Assembly: GCA_036265535.1 (NCBI GenBank)
Contig: DATAOV010000005.1
Location: forward strand, 1 to 63,804
Length of the DNA: 63,804 nt
Origin: AC-32 sp036265535
Lineage (GTDB): Bacteria > Actinomycetota > Thermoleophilia > Gaiellales > Gaiellaceae
Direction of reading: 5' to 3'
Of the stretch, positions 29,277 through 38,389 are shown piece after piece; positions within the stretch are counted from its first letter, which is position 1; each line of letters begins with the position of its first letter. The notes under the pieces are model-generated. The model made no database searches, had not been told where the DNA came from, and saw only the letters and a program-made list of their open reading frames with translations. A program made the translations under genes and the position numbers.

Positions 29277-30410
29277 CTACTCCAGCGGGATCATGCTCGC
29301 CTCGGCCATGGCCAAGGCGGCAGGCTTGGCCATCTTCAGGCGCTTGGGGCGATGCATACCCTCGGCGATCCACTTGTCGATCTCGTGGAAGAGCTCGTCG
29401 ACCAGGATGTCCGAGGAGACCTTCTTCAGCACGCGGCCGTGCGCGTACACGAAGCCCACGTCTCGGCCGCCCGCGATCCCGAAGTCGGCGTCTCCTGCCT
29501 CGCCGGGGCCGTTGACGGCGCACCCGAGCACCGCGACCTCGAAGTGCTGCGGGTAGGCGTGGAGGCGCTCCTCCACCACCTCGGCGAGTGTCTGGACCCC
29601 GACGTTGTCGCGCCCGCAGGAGGGGCAGGCGATCATGATCGGCCCCCGTTCTCGAAGGCCGAGGGCCTTGAGGATCTCGTAGGCGGCCTTGACCTCCTCG
29701 ACCGGGTCCGCCGTCAACGAGACGCGGACCGTGTCGCCGATCCCGTCCACGAGCAGCGCGCCCATCCCGACGGCGCTCTTGATCGATCCCGAGTACGGCG
29801 TACCCGCCTCCGTGACCCCGAGGTGCAGGGGATACGGCACCTTCGAAGCCAGCAGCCGGTAGGCGCGGATCATCGTGGGGACGTGGCTCGACTTGACCGA
29901 GATCTTGAAGTCGTAGAAGCCCAGGCTCTCGAGCAGGCGCACTTCCTCCAGAGCGGCCTCGACGAGAGCTTCTGCCTGGTCTTGCTGGGCGAGCTCGGCG
30001 AGGTGCTTGGGCAGCGAGCCCGAGTTCGCGCCGATGCGCATCGGCAATCGAGCACCCTTGGCGGCGCGGACGATCTCTGCGACCTTGTCCGGCCCGCCGA
30101 TGTTGCCCGGGTTGATCCTGACCGCGGCCACCCCCGCCTCGATCGCGCGGAGCGCGAGGCTGGCGTTGAAATGGATGTCCGCGATCACGGGGATCGGCGA
30201 GAGCCGGACGATCTTCGGGAGCGCGTCGGCGTCTTCGCTCTTCGGGACCGCCACCCGTACGACCTCGCAGCCGGCCGAGGCCAACGAGGCGATTTGCGCC
30301 GTCGTCGCCTCGACGTCGTGCGTCTTCGTCAGCGTCATCGACTGGACGACGACCGGTGCGCCGCCGCCGATCTCGACGTTGCCTACCGTGATCGCGCGCT
30401 CGCTCGCCAC
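29277..30410 (-). CDS. ispG: (E)-4-hydroxy-3-methylbut-2-enyl diphosphate synthase
   Basis: The 377-residue iron-sulfur enzyme catalyses the penultimate step of the MEP isoprenoid pathway. Markers are VVVQSMTLTKTHD near the start, GNIGG, GANSGSL, and the cluster Cys in CPSCGR and GCAVNGPGEA with the Glu. It is the short bacterial form. Its neighbours rseP and dxr are the conserved partners; gaps are 10 bases (rseP side) and 15 bases (proS side). Confidence 0.95.
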   Translation of the reverse strand: MASERAITVGNVEIGGGAPVVVQSMTLTKTHDVEATTAQIASLASAGCEVVRVAVPKSEDADALPKIVRLSPIPVIADIHFNASLALRAIEAGVAAVRINPGNIGGPDKVAEIVRAAKGARLPMRIGANSGSLPKHLAELAQQDQAEALVEAALEEVRLLESLGFYDFKISVKSSHVPTMIRAYRLLASKVPYPLHLGVTEAGTPYSGSIKSAVGMGALLVDGIGDTVRVSLTADPVEEVKAAYEILKALGLRERGPIMIACPSCGRDNVGVQTLAEVVEERLHAYPQHFEVAVLGCAVNGPGEAGDADFGIAGGRDVGFVYAHGRVLKKVSSDILVDELFHEIDKWIAEGMHRPKRLKMAKPAALAMAEASMIPLE

Positions 30411-30420
30411 GCGGTTGAGT

Positions 30421-31650
30421 CTAGCCCCCGCGGATATTTCCGATGTCGTTCGAGAGCCCCACGAAGAACAGCAGCAGCACCAGAGCGATTCCGACGGCGG
30501 AGACGCGTTCGTAGACCACTCGGCCGACCGCCCGGCCCCGTAGCCCTTCGATGATCGAGAAGGCCATGTGCCCGCCGTCGAGTGGAAGCAGCGGCAGCAG
30601 GTTCAGGAGCGCGAGCGAGAGGCTGATCAAAGCCAGCACCTGCAGGTACTCGCGATAGCCGACCTCCACGGCCTTGCTCGACTGGCGCACGATCCCAACC
30701 GGGGTGGAGACCTCCTTGCGGCCGGAGCCGCTGACGACGTGCGTGAGCCAGGAGCCCATCGCCTTGGTCACGAGCCACGTGTCCTTGCCGGCCAGGCCGA
30801 CCGCCTGGATCGGGCCGTAGCGTTTGTACTTCACCGCCGAGGGATGGAAGCCGATCGTGTAGACGCCGTCGGTCTTCTGCGGCCGCGCCGGTTTGAGCTC
30901 GACGTAGTTGCCGTCGCGCAGGACGGAGATCACGAGCGGTTGTCCGTCGCTCTTGCGGATGGCGTCGCGCACCTCCTTGAAGTCGTAGGTCGGGACGCGG
31001 TTGACGCCGACGATCACGTCGTCCGCCTTGAGGCCCGCGGTTGCCGCCGGCGAGCCCGGGATGACGTCGCCCACGCGACGGGACGCGTCGGACGGGATCC
31101 CGATCATGTAGACGGACGCCAGAAGCGCGATCGCGAAGAGCAGGTTCGCCCCAGGCCCCGCCGCGATCACGACCAGGCGCTTCCAGGTTCGCTGGCGCCA
31201 GTAGGCATCCGCGCCGAGGGCGTCCTCGAGCTCCCTCAGGCCTCGATCGGCGGCGCGTCGAGCGTTGGCCGACAGTGGAGCTTCGCCGACCGCATGCTCG
31301 AGGTCGCGCAGCGGGCTACCGGCGGACGCGAAATCGCCCTGAGCGACGGAGCGCTTCACCCGCTCGACGTCGGGCAAGAGGCGCGGAGACTCGTAGAGCG
31401 CCGGCCCGAAGTGCACGTCCAGGTCGGACGGGGCCGGCCTGTGCATGCCGGGAATCTTCACGTAGCCGCCTAGAGGGATCGCGCCGAGCCCGTACTCGAT
31501 CCCGTTGCGGGTCGTTTTCATCACGGCCGGAGGGAAGCCGATGTAGAAGCGCCGCGGCCGCATCCCCACCGCGCGCGCCGTGAAGAAGTGGCCTGCCTCG
31601 TGGATCAGGATCAGGAAGGCGAGGCCCGCGATCGAGACGAGGAGGCTCAT
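30421..31650 (-). CDS. rseP: Site-2 metalloprotease RseP (M50 family)
   Basis: The 409-residue integral membrane zinc protease has HEAGH in the first transmembrane segment (residues 17-21). A PDZ domain lies near 190-270 (VIPGSPAATAGLKADDVIVG) and the second active-site motif NLLPLLPLDGGH near 355-366. It performs regulated intramembrane cleavage, classically of anti-sigma factors. A roughly 80-residue cytoplasmic insertion after HEAGH (about 75-150) is longer than in E. coli. ATG 31650 overlaps the dxr stop as ATGA. Confidence 0.93.
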   Translation of the reverse strand: MSLLVSIAGLAFLILIHEAGHFFTARAVGMRPRRFYIGFPPAVMKTTRNGIEYGLGAIPLGGYVKIPGMHRPAPSDLDVHFGPALYESPRLLPDVERVKRSVAQGDFASAGSPLRDLEHAVGEAPLSANARRAADRGLRELEDALGADAYWRQRTWKRLVVIAAGPGANLLFAIALLASVYMIGIPSDASRRVGDVIPGSPAATAGLKADDVIVGVNRVPTYDFKEVRDAIRKSDGQPLVISVLRDGNYVELKPARPQKTDGVYTIGFHPSAVKYKRYGPIQAVGLAGKDTWLVTKAMGSWLTHVVSGSGRKEVSTPVGIVRQSSKAVEVGYREYLQVLALISLSLALLNLLPLLPLDGGHMAFSIIEGLRGRAVGRVVYERVSAVGIALVLLLFFVGLSNDIGNIRGG

Positions 31651-32708
31651 GCGACCCGGAGACCTTTCTCGGCGAGTCGGCGGGCTTCTGCGTCGGCGTC
31701 CACCAACTCATCTAGGTCGTGTGCCGGCGCGCCGTCAATCCCGGCCAGCGTCTCTTCGACGGTGGCAGCGATCCCCAGGAAGGGCAAGCGGCCCTCGAGG
31801 AAGGCGGCGACGGCGACCTCGTTTGCCGCGTTGAAGGCGCACGGGTAGGTGCCGCCCTCCTCTCCGGCCCGTCGCGCGAGCGCCAGAAGCGGGAACGTCT
31901 CGAGGTCGGGCGGCTCGAACTCGAGCAGGAGCCCACCGGAGAAGTCGAGCTGCGTCAGCGTTGTGGCCGCGCGCTCGGGGTAGGTGAGCGCGAACGAGAT
32001 CGGCACGCGCATGTCCGGATAGCCCAGGTGCGCGAGCGAGGCCCCGTCGCGGAAGCGCACCACCGCATGCACTACCGAGGTCGGCTGCAACACGACCTCG
32101 ATCTGCTCGTACGGAAGGCCGAAGAGGAAGTGCGCCTCGATCAACTCGAGGCCCTTGTTCGCGAGCGTTGCCGAGTCGACGGTGATCTTCGGCCCCATCT
32201 GCCAGGTGGGGTGGGCGAGTGCTTCCTCCGGCATGACCGCGTCGAGCTGGTCTCGGCTGCGCCCCCGGAAGGGCCCGCCGGAGCCCGTCAACACGAGCGA
32301 GTGCACCTGCCCGGCGCTGCTTCCCTCGAGGCACTGGAAGGCCGCGGAGTGCTCGCTGTCCACGGGGAGCATGAGGCCACCGCCCCGTTCCTGGGCGGCC
32401 AGAGCGAGCTCACCGGCGGCGACGAGGCTCTCCTTGTTGGCGAGCGCGAGCGTGACGCCGTGCTCGAGCGCCCAGAGCGTCGCGGGCAACCCTGCGAACC
32501 CGACCACCGCATTCAGCACGACATCAGGCTGGGCGCGCTCGAGCAACTCGGTCAGGTCGCCGCCGACTTGTGTCAGCGGCGCGAGGCCCTCGACGGGCTG
32601 CGAGCCGGACGCCGCGGCCACGAGCTCGAGGTCGAGGTGACTCTCGACGATCTCGATGGCCTGGCGGCCGATCGATCCTGTGGCCCCGAGCAGGGCGACG
32701 CGTTTCAT
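31647..32708 (-). CDS. dxr: 1-deoxy-D-xylulose 5-phosphate reductoisomerase
   Basis: The 353-residue cytosolic enzyme makes 2-C-methyl-D-erythritol 4-phosphate with NADPH (MEP pathway). Motifs are GATGSIGRQ (nucleotide binding), LANKESLVAAG, PVDSEHSAAFQ (metal ligands) and LTGSGGPFRG. Somewhat short relative to the usual 380-400 residues. The start is ATG 32708, preceded by GAGGGA. TAGACT lies eight bases upstream, so an internal promoter in the 40-base gap after cdsA is possible. Coupled to rseP by ATGA. Confidence 0.94.
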   Translation of the reverse strand: MKRVALLGATGSIGRQAIEIVESHLDLELVAAASGSQPVEGLAPLTQVGGDLTELLERAQPDVVLNAVVGFAGLPATLWALEHGVTLALANKESLVAAGELALAAQERGGGLMLPVDSEHSAAFQCLEGSSAGQVHSLVLTGSGGPFRGRSRDQLDAVMPEEALAHPTWQMGPKITVDSATLANKGLELIEAHFLFGLPYEQIEVVLQPTSVVHAVVRFRDGASLAHLGYPDMRVPISFALTYPERAATTLTQLDFSGGLLLEFEPPDLETFPLLALARRAGEEGGTYPCAFNAANEVAVAAFLEGRLPFLGIAATVEETLAGIDGAPAHDLDELVDADAEARRLAEKGLRVA

Positions 32709-32748
32709 TCCCTCGAAGTCTACGGCCGCCACCCGCCCTCGGATCGCA

Positions 32749-33546
32749 CTAGGCAAGCGCCAGAATCGTGTAGTAGGCGGCGATCGCGGCGAAGAGGAGC
32801 GAGTCGATCCGATCGAGCACGCCGCCGTGGCCGGCGAGCAGCCTGCCGGTGTCCTTCACCTGCAGGTCGCGCTTGATCGCGGACTCGAACAGGTCGCCCA
32901 GCGGCGCCGTGACGGCGATCACTCCGCCGAGCACGAGCGAGCGCCAGACGTCGAGAAAGTCGGAGCGGTAGAGGGCGAAGAACGGAACGAGGATCGCGAT
33001 CACCATCCCCGCGATCAGCCCTTCCCACGTCTTGCCGGGCGAGATCGTCGGCGCGAGGCGGTGCCGTCCGACCAGCAGGCCCACGAAGTACGCGATCGTG
33101 TCCGAGGCGAAGACGGCGAGCAGAACGGTGAAGACCGCCAGCCGACCGTCGTCTGTCGGCGAGATCGCTCGCAACAGGATGATGTGCGCGAGGCCGAGGC
33201 CGATCCAGCCGGCGCCGAGGACGGTCGCACCAACGGCGACGGTGAGCGACTGCCGCGTCTGCGAGACGCCCTTGAGAACGAACGCGAGCGCGAAGGTCGT
33301 GAGGAACCCGGCCGCCATCCAGTCCTCACCGCCGAGCCAGGCGCCGAGCAGCGCCAGCAACGCCCCGGCATATCCGGCCAGGACGAGCGGGCGCAACGGC
33401 CGCGCGATCCCGAAGAGCTCGTGCAGGGCCAGCATGGCCGCGACCGCCGTCAGCGCGAACAGCCACCATTCGCCGAGCCAGACCAGGTAGAGGACGACCG
33501 GCAGGCCGACGACTGCCACCACGATGCGGGACCAGAAGGAGCTCAT
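32749..33546 (-). CDS. cdsA: Phosphatidate cytidylyltransferase
   Basis: The 265-residue membrane enzyme makes CDP-diacylglycerol, the substrate of PgsA (11780). About seven to eight hydrophobic helices are visible. The CDS signature occupies the last third: APLGDLFESAIKRDLQVKD, then GGVLDRIDS. ATG 33546 overlaps the uppS stop as ATGA, the classic uppS-cdsA coupling. Confidence 0.94.
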   Translation of the reverse strand: MSSFWSRIVVAVVGLPVVLYLVWLGEWWLFALTAVAAMLALHELFGIARPLRPLVLAGYAGALLALLGAWLGGEDWMAAGFLTTFALAFVLKGVSQTRQSLTVAVGATVLGAGWIGLGLAHIILLRAISPTDDGRLAVFTVLLAVFASDTIAYFVGLLVGRHRLAPTISPGKTWEGLIAGMVIAILVPFFALYRSDFLDVWRSLVLGGVIAVTAPLGDLFESAIKRDLQVKDTGRLLAGHGGVLDRIDSLLFAAIAAYYTILALA

Positions 33547-34292
33547 CGCCCGCCGAAGCGGCGGCGTCTGCGGGCGTAGGCGGCCAGGGCGTGCTCGAGC
33601 TCCCTACGGTCGAAGTCGGGCCATAGGCGGTCGAGGAACACGAGCTCGGAGTAGGCGAGCTGCCAGAGCAGGAAGTTCGAGATGCGCAGCTCGCCGGACG
33701 TGCGGATGAGCAGGTCGGGATCCGGCAGCTCGGGTGCATAGAGGTTCGCACGGAGCATGTTCTCGTCGATCTCGGAGGGATCGACGCCGGCCTCGACGAG
33801 CCGCCGCGCCGCCTCCACCAGCTCCGCCCGGCCGCCGTAGTCGAACGCGATCCAGAGGTTGAGCCGCTCGTTGTGCGCCGTGTCCTCCTCCAGCCCGGCC
33901 ATCTGCTCCCGTAGCTCGGCCGGGGCGCGGTCCCGCCGCCCGATGAAGCGTGTGCGCACCCCCTGGCGCGCCAGGTCGGGGAGCTCGCGCTCGATCGTCT
34001 CGCCGAAGATGTCCATCAGCGAGTCGACCTCGCCGGTCGGACGCGACCAGTTCTCGGTGGAGAAGGCGTAGACGACGAGCGTCTCGACGCCGAAATCGAT
34101 CGCCGCCTCGACGGTACGCCGCAGTGCCTTCGTTCCGGCCCGGTGGCCCGCGGCGACGGGGAGACCGCGGCGCCTGGCCCAGCGGCCGTTGCCGTCCATG
34201 ATGATCGCCACTGCCCGAGCGATCTCGGGCAGCTCGGGCTCGGCGGCGAGCTTCACGCCGCGGAGGCTTCGGATTCTGGTGAGCAGCTTCAT
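33543..34292 (-). CDS. uppS: Isoprenyl (undecaprenyl) diphosphate synthase
   Basis: The 249-residue cis-prenyltransferase has IIMDGNGRWARRRGLPVAAG (substrate P-loop with the catalytic Asp), YAFSTENWSRP and DLLIRTSGELRISNFLLWQ (Arg-Ser-rich diphosphate site). It makes the lipid carrier for peptidoglycan; chain length cannot be read from sequence alone. It lies 12 bases after frr and is coupled to cdsA. Confidence 0.95.
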   Translation of the reverse strand: MKLLTRIRSLRGVKLAAEPELPEIARAVAIIMDGNGRWARRRGLPVAAGHRAGTKALRRTVEAAIDFGVETLVVYAFSTENWSRPTGEVDSLMDIFGETIERELPDLARQGVRTRFIGRRDRAPAELREQMAGLEEDTAHNERLNLWIAFDYGGRAELVEAARRLVEAGVDPSEIDENMLRANLYAPELPDPDLLIRTSGELRISNFLLWQLAYSELVFLDRLWPDFDRRELEHALAAYARRRRRFGGR

Positions 34293-34304
34293 GCCGAGCT
34301 CGAC

Positions 34305-34865
34305 TCAGACTTCGAGGATCTCGGCCTCTTTCTTCTTCAGCAGCTCGTCGATCGTGTGCGTGTGCTCGTCCGTGAGCTTCTGGACGCGCTCCTCGGCCCG
34401 ATGCTCCTCGTCGCTGCCGACCTCGCCCTTGTCAACGAGCTCCTTGAGGTGGTGCATGACGTCGCGGCGGACGTTGCGCACCGCCACGCGCCCGTCCTCC
34501 GCCATCTGCCGCACGATCTTGACGAGCTCCTTGCGCCGCTCCTCGGTGAGCTGAGGAATCGGCAGTCGGATGAGCTTGCCGTCGTTCGAGGGGGTCAGCC
34601 CGAGGTCGGACTCCTGGATCGCGCGCTCGATGGCCGAGACCGAGTTCGGGTCGAAGGGCTGGATCGTGAGGAGGCGCGGCTCGGGCGAGTTGACGGTCGC
34701 GAGCTGCTTCAGAGGCGTCTTTTGACCGTAGTAGTCGATCTGCACGCGGTCGAGCAACCCGGTCGAAGCGCGGCCGGTCCGCAGCGTCGCAAACTCCGAT
34801 TGCGCCGCCTCGACGGATTTCTGCATCCGCCGGGTTGCGTCCTGAATCAGGTCATCGATCGCCAT
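34305..34865 (-). CDS. frr: Ribosome recycling factor
   Basis: The 186-residue tRNA-mimic disassembles post-termination ribosomes with EF-G. Typical marks are LRTGRASTGLLDRV near residue 28, YYGQKTPLKQLA, LIRLPIPQLTEERRKEL and a long C-terminal helical hairpin. Length is standard. ATG 34865 follows GAGGAGG. Gaps are 13 bases to pyrH and 12 bases to uppS. Confidence 0.96.
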   Translation of the reverse strand: MAIDDLIQDATRRMQKSVEAAQSEFATLRTGRASTGLLDRVQIDYYGQKTPLKQLATVNSPEPRLLTIQPFDPNSVSAIERAIQESDLGLTPSNDGKLIRLPIPQLTEERRKELVKIVRQMAEDGRVAVRNVRRDVMHHLKELVDKGEVGSDEEHRAEERVQKLTDEHTHTIDELLKKKEAEILEV

Positions 34866-34878
34866 CTGGCCTCCTCGC

Positions 34879-35634
34879 TCAAGGGGTCGAGACGATGGTG
34901 CCGACCCGCTCGCCCCGGACGACTTTACGGATGTTCCCGTCTTCGAGGGCGAACACGTAGATCGGCAGCCGGTTGTCCATGCATAGAGAGAGCGCCGTCG
35001 TGTCCATCACCCGCAGGCCGCGCTCGATCACCTGGAGGTGGGTCAGCTCCGGCACAAGCTCGGCGTCCGGATCGACTCGCGGGTCGCCGTCGAGCACGCC
35101 TGGGACCGCGTGCTTCGCCATCAGAATCCCCTCGGCGCCGATCTCGAGAGCCCTCAGCGCGGCCGCGGTGTCGGTGGTGAAATACGGGTTCCCCGTGCCG
35201 GCCGCGAAGATGACGATGCGCTGTTTCTCGAGGTGGCGGATCGCCCTGCGCCGAATGTAGGGCTCGGCCACCTCCGCTGCGGCCAGCGCCGAGAGGACGC
35301 GCGTGTGCGCGCCGCGGCGCTCAAGGGCGTCCTGGAGGGCGAGGGCGTTCAGCAGGGTCGCGAGCATGCCCGCGTAGTCAGCCGTCGCCCGGTCCATCCC
35401 CTCCGCCGCGGCCTCGATCCCGCGGTAGATGTTGCCCGCGCCGACCACGATCGCGAGCTCGACTCCGGTGCGGTGAACCTCGACGATCTCGTCCGCGATG
35501 GCGGCGATACGGTCGGGGTCGAGCCCGTAGTGCTTCTCGCCCATGAGCGCCTCGCCGGAGAGCTTCAGCAGCACCCGGTGGAAGGCCGGCGCTGCTTCCG
35601 GCCTGGCCTCAGCCTCGGGAATCGCCTCGGTCAC
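34879..35634 (-). CDS. pyrH: UMP kinase
   Basis: The 251-residue amino-acid-kinase-fold enzyme phosphorylates UMP. Motifs are RVLLKLSGEALMG, IVVGAGNIYRG, DYAGMLATLLNALALQD and GTGNPYFTTDTAAALRA. The first ~18 residues are an Ala/Glu/Pro-rich extension. GTG 35634 overlaps the tsf stop (GTGA). The rpsB-tsf-pyrH-frr order is the common bacterial one. Confidence 0.96.
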   Translation of the reverse strand: MTEAIPEAEARPEAAPAFHRVLLKLSGEALMGEKHYGLDPDRIAAIADEIVEVHRTGVELAIVVGAGNIYRGIEAAAEGMDRATADYAGMLATLLNALALQDALERRGAHTRVLSALAAAEVAEPYIRRRAIRHLEKQRIVIFAAGTGNPYFTTDTAAALRALEIGAEGILMAKHAVPGVLDGDPRVDPDAELVPELTHLQVIERGLRVMDTTALSLCMDNRLPIYVFALEDGNIRKVVRGERVGTIVSTP

Positions 35635-36434
35635 TCGGCCAGCGCGTAACGGACGAACTCGAGCACCTCGAGGCCCGCCTCCTCGAGCGCCTTGGCCGTC
35701 GTCAGCGAGGGATCGTGGATCCAGGCCTGCTCGCTGAGGGCGATCGTGCCCAAGAACTCCTTGCGCAGGCGGCCCTCGACGATCTTCGAGCGAACCTCCT
35801 CCGGCTTGGACTGCACGTCGGGCTGCTGCTCGTAGATGGCCCGCTCGAAGGCGATCTCCTCCGCAGGCACCTCGTCGACGCTGCGGAACCGCGGCGCAGC
35901 GAACGAGATGTGCATCGCCAGACGCCGCGCCGCGGCGGGATCGCCGCCACGAGCCCGGAGCAGGACACCGATCTTGTTCGCGGGTGGGTGGACGTACTCA
36001 GCCAGCAGCTCGCCGTCCTCGGCTTCCAGGCGGCAGGCACCCCGGATCTCGACGTTCTCGCCCAGCCGGCCGATCAACTCGAGCCGCCGCTCCTCCAGCG
36101 CTGCGACCGCATCGGATCCATCGGCCTCGACCGCCTCCAGTACGGCCTCGGCGAAGGTCAGGAACTCCTCGTTCTTCGACACGGGCTCGGTCTCGCAGCC
36201 GATCGCGACGATCGCGCCGACGTTGGCGGAGACCGTCGCCAGCACCTCGCCCTCGGTCGTCTCCCGGCCCGCCTTCTTCCCGGCTGCGGCCAGGCCCTGT
36301 TCGCGCAACAGGCGCTGCGCCGCCTCGAGGTCGCCTCCGGTCTCCTCGAGCGCACGCTTGGCGGCCATCATCCCGGCTCCGGTCTGGTCGCGGAGCTCCT
36401 TTACGAGGCTCGCGGAGATCTGCACCTGGCTCAT
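35631..36434 (-). CDS. tsf: Elongation factor Ts
   Basis: The 267-residue protein exchanges GDP on EF-Tu. It begins with the UBA-like domain LVKELRDQTGAGMMAAKRAL. The core has VGAIVAIGCETEPVSKNEEF (the EF-Tu contact), then GVLLRARGGDP and the dimerisation region. AGGAGGCGCA precedes ATG 36434, which overlaps the rpsB stop (ATGA). Confidence 0.96.
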   Translation of the reverse strand: MSQVQISASLVKELRDQTGAGMMAAKRALEETGGDLEAAQRLLREQGLAAAGKKAGRETTEGEVLATVSANVGAIVAIGCETEPVSKNEEFLTFAEAVLEAVEADGSDAVAALEERRLELIGRLGENVEIRGACRLEAEDGELLAEYVHPPANKIGVLLRARGGDPAAARRLAMHISFAAPRFRSVDEVPAEEIAFERAIYEQQPDVQSKPEEVRSKIVEGRLRKEFLGTIALSEQAWIHDPSLTTAKALEEAGLEVLEFVRYALAE

Positions 36435-37267
36435 TGCGCCTCCTGCGGAACCGCCTCGGGCTCCGGAGCGGCCTCGGGCGCGGGAGCCTCGGCTTCCGCT
36501 GCGCCCTCGGGCTCCGTCTCAGACGCCGGCTCTTCCTCGGATTGCGGCGCGGTCTCCTCGATCGGCGGCGCGAAGTCCTCGGGCGTCGCCTTCGCCTTGC
36601 CGGCCTCGATCCCGTCGGCGACAGCACGGATGATCAGGCTGCACGAGCGGATCGCGTCGTCGTTGCCGGGAATCACGAAGTCGGCCTCGTCGGGGTCGCA
36701 GTTGGTGTCGACGAGCGCGATCACAGGCAGGCCGAGTCGTCGCGCCTCGCGCACGGCCAGCTGCTCCTTGCGGAGGTCGACGATGAAGACGGCATCTGGC
36801 TGCTTGCGCATGTCGGCGACACCGCCGAGATTGGCCTCGAGCTTCTCGAGCTCGCCCTGCATGGCGATGCGTTCCTTCGGCGGAAGCAGCGCGAGCTGGC
36901 CCTCGTCCCGCAGGCGCCGCAGCTCATGCAGGTGCTCGATCCGCTCGGCGATCGTGCGCCAGTTCGTGAGCAGGCCGCCGAGCCAGCGGTGGTTGACGTA
37001 CGGCATGCCGACGCGCTTGGCGTCACCTTCGATGCCGTCCTGCGCCTGCTTCTTCGTGCCGACGAAGAGGACGGTGCCGCCGCGCTCGGCGAGGTTGCGC
37101 ACGAACGACTGGGCCTCGTCGAGGCTCTCTGCGGTCTTCTGCAAATCGATGATGTAGATACCGCCGCGCTCACCGAAGATGAAGCGCTTCATCTTGGGGT
37201 TCCAGCGGCGGGTCTGGTGACCGAAGTGGACTCCGGCTTCCAGGAGCTCTCGCATGCTGACGGGCAA
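36431..37267 (-). CDS. rpsB: 30S ribosomal protein S2, with long acidic tail
   Basis: The 278-residue product carries the S2 signatures LLEAGVHFGHQTRRWNPKM, GTVLFVGTKKQA and PVIALVDTNCDPDEADFVIP. After residue ~225 there is an Ala/Glu/Pro-rich, acidic, low-complexity tail (SEEEPASETEPEGAAEAEA) absent from E. coli S2. The start is TTG 37267: AGAAAGGAAC lies five bases upstream and the resulting LPVSMRELL matches the usual few residues before MRELLEAG. An internal ATG at 37255 would remove them. A structured leader lies upstream. Confidence 0.94.
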   Translation of the reverse strand: MPVSMRELLEAGVHFGHQTRRWNPKMKRFIFGERGGIYIIDLQKTAESLDEAQSFVRNLAERGGTVLFVGTKKQAQDGIEGDAKRVGMPYVNHRWLGGLLTNWRTIAERIEHLHELRRLRDEGQLALLPPKERIAMQGELEKLEANLGGVADMRKQPDAVFIVDLRKEQLAVREARRLGLPVIALVDTNCDPDEADFVIPGNDDAIRSCSLIIRAVADGIEAGKAKATPEDFAPPIEETAPQSEEEPASETEPEGAAEAEAPAPEAAPEPEAVPQEAQ

Positions 37268-37311
37268 GGCGTTCCTTTCTCTCGGTTTCGGTGTCGTGCG
37301 CCGCCGGGAGC

Positions 37312-37353
37312 CGGGTGGAACCGGCGCTCCGATTGCGCCGGCACCGCCACCCG
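37312..37353 (-). promoter_or_regulatory. Nested hairpin in the rpsB 5' leader
   Basis: On the transcript strand CGGGTGG...CCACCCG (outer, 7 bp) encloses CCGGCGC-AATCGGA-GCGCCGG (inner, 7 bp). It sits 45 bases before the TTG start. rpsB leaders in many bacteria fold into structures bound by S2 for autoregulation; that role here is inferred from position. Confidence 0.55.
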
Positions 37354-37386
37354 TCCGTTCCGCCGGGTAGGGAAAAAAGCTCGGGA

Positions 37387-37392
37387 ATTGTA
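37387..37392 (-). promoter_or_regulatory. Likely -10 of the rpsB operon
   Basis: TACAAT on the minus strand, about 120 bases before the rpsB start and 34 bases upstream of the leader hairpin. No convincing -35 is seen 16-18 bases further up. Confidence 0.4.
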
Positions 37393-37432
37393 GCCAAGTG
37401 CTCACGTTCCGGCGTCCGCGGGTCGATCCATC

Positions 37433-38389
37433 ATGCGGATGGTGAGCACGCGCCAATCCGCATCCGCGCTCGAGGAGCTCGCCGCAGAGATTCAAGCGGC
37501 GGCCTGGGATCTGTCCCTCGCGGCCGTGGACGAGGGGCTCGTTGACGATCAGATCCCGTCGCTCCAGCGGCTGGGGCGACTGGGCCAGCTCGGCGATACC
37601 CCGACGTTCATCGTCGAGCTGGCGCGCGAGCTCGTGGAACCGGAACCCGAACGCCTCCGGCAAGGCAGCCCGCTCGCAGCACAGGCCCGCGAGCACGCGC
37701 GCCAGCGCGAGGCCTACGGCTTCGCCCCGCGCGAGATCGTGACCGAGTTCCTGATCCTGCGGCGGGTGCTCTGGCGCTTCGTCTCCGAGCGCTCGGCCGA
37801 GCTCGGCGCCGAGGACGTGCTCGCCTGCGAGCGTCGGCTCAACGACACCGTCGACCAGCTCGTCACCGAGTGCGTGGTCGCGTACTTCGACCGGGCAACC
37901 TCGGAGCTCGCCCACCAGGCACGGCACGACCAGCTGACCGGCCTGCTGCACCATCAGGCCTTCGTGGGGGAGCTCGAGCTCGAGCTCGGGCGTGCGGCGC
38001 GCTACCGCCACGGCCTCGCGCTCGTTTTTCTCGACCTCGATCGGTTCAAGGAGCTGAACGACACCTACGGGCACCAGGCCGGTGACCGGGCTCTCCGCCG
38101 CTTCGCGGCGATCCTGCGGGAGTCACTGCGCGGCTCCGACCTCGCCGGCCGAATGGGAGGCGACGAGTTCACTGCGTACCTCGTCGAGGCGGATGAGGAA
38201 GCAGGCGCGCGCCTGCTCGCCCGTTTGAGCGATCGCGTGGACGAGCTCATCGCGAGCGACGAGCTGCCAGAGGGGTGCTCGTTCAGCGCGGGACTGGCTA
38301 CGTTCCCGGGCGAGGCGACCGAAGCCGACGCGCTGTTCCGGCTCGCCGACCGGCGCCTCTACGAGGCGAAGCGCTCCAAGGCTGCCTGA
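37433..38389 (+). CDS. Diguanylate cyclase with RsbRD-like helical N-terminus
   Basis: The 318-residue cytosolic protein ends in a complete GGDEF domain (about 165-316). It has DQLTGLLHHQAF, FLDLDRFKELNDTYGHQAGD, the active-site RMGGDEF and, five residues before it, the inhibitory I-site RGSD. It should make c-di-GMP under product feedback. The N-terminal 150 residues are all helical (FVSERSAELGAEDVLACERR region) and resemble sensor helices of the RsbRD/globin-coupled type. The start is ATG 37433. Its last 31 bases overlap rluD tail to tail. It may feed the RsiG-like protein at 8955. Confidence 0.88.
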   Translation: MRMVSTRQSASALEELAAEIQAAAWDLSLAAVDEGLVDDQIPSLQRLGRLGQLGDTPTFIVELARELVEPEPERLRQGSPLAAQAREHARQREAYGFAPREIVTEFLILRRVLWRFVSERSAELGAEDVLACERRLNDTVDQLVTECVVAYFDRATSELAHQARHDQLTGLLHHQAFVGELELELGRAARYRHGLALVFLDLDRFKELNDTYGHQAGDRALRRFAAILRESLRGSDLAGRMGGDEFTAYLVEADEEAGARLLARLSDRVDELIASDELPEGCSFSAGLATFPGEATEADALFRLADRRLYEAKRSKAA

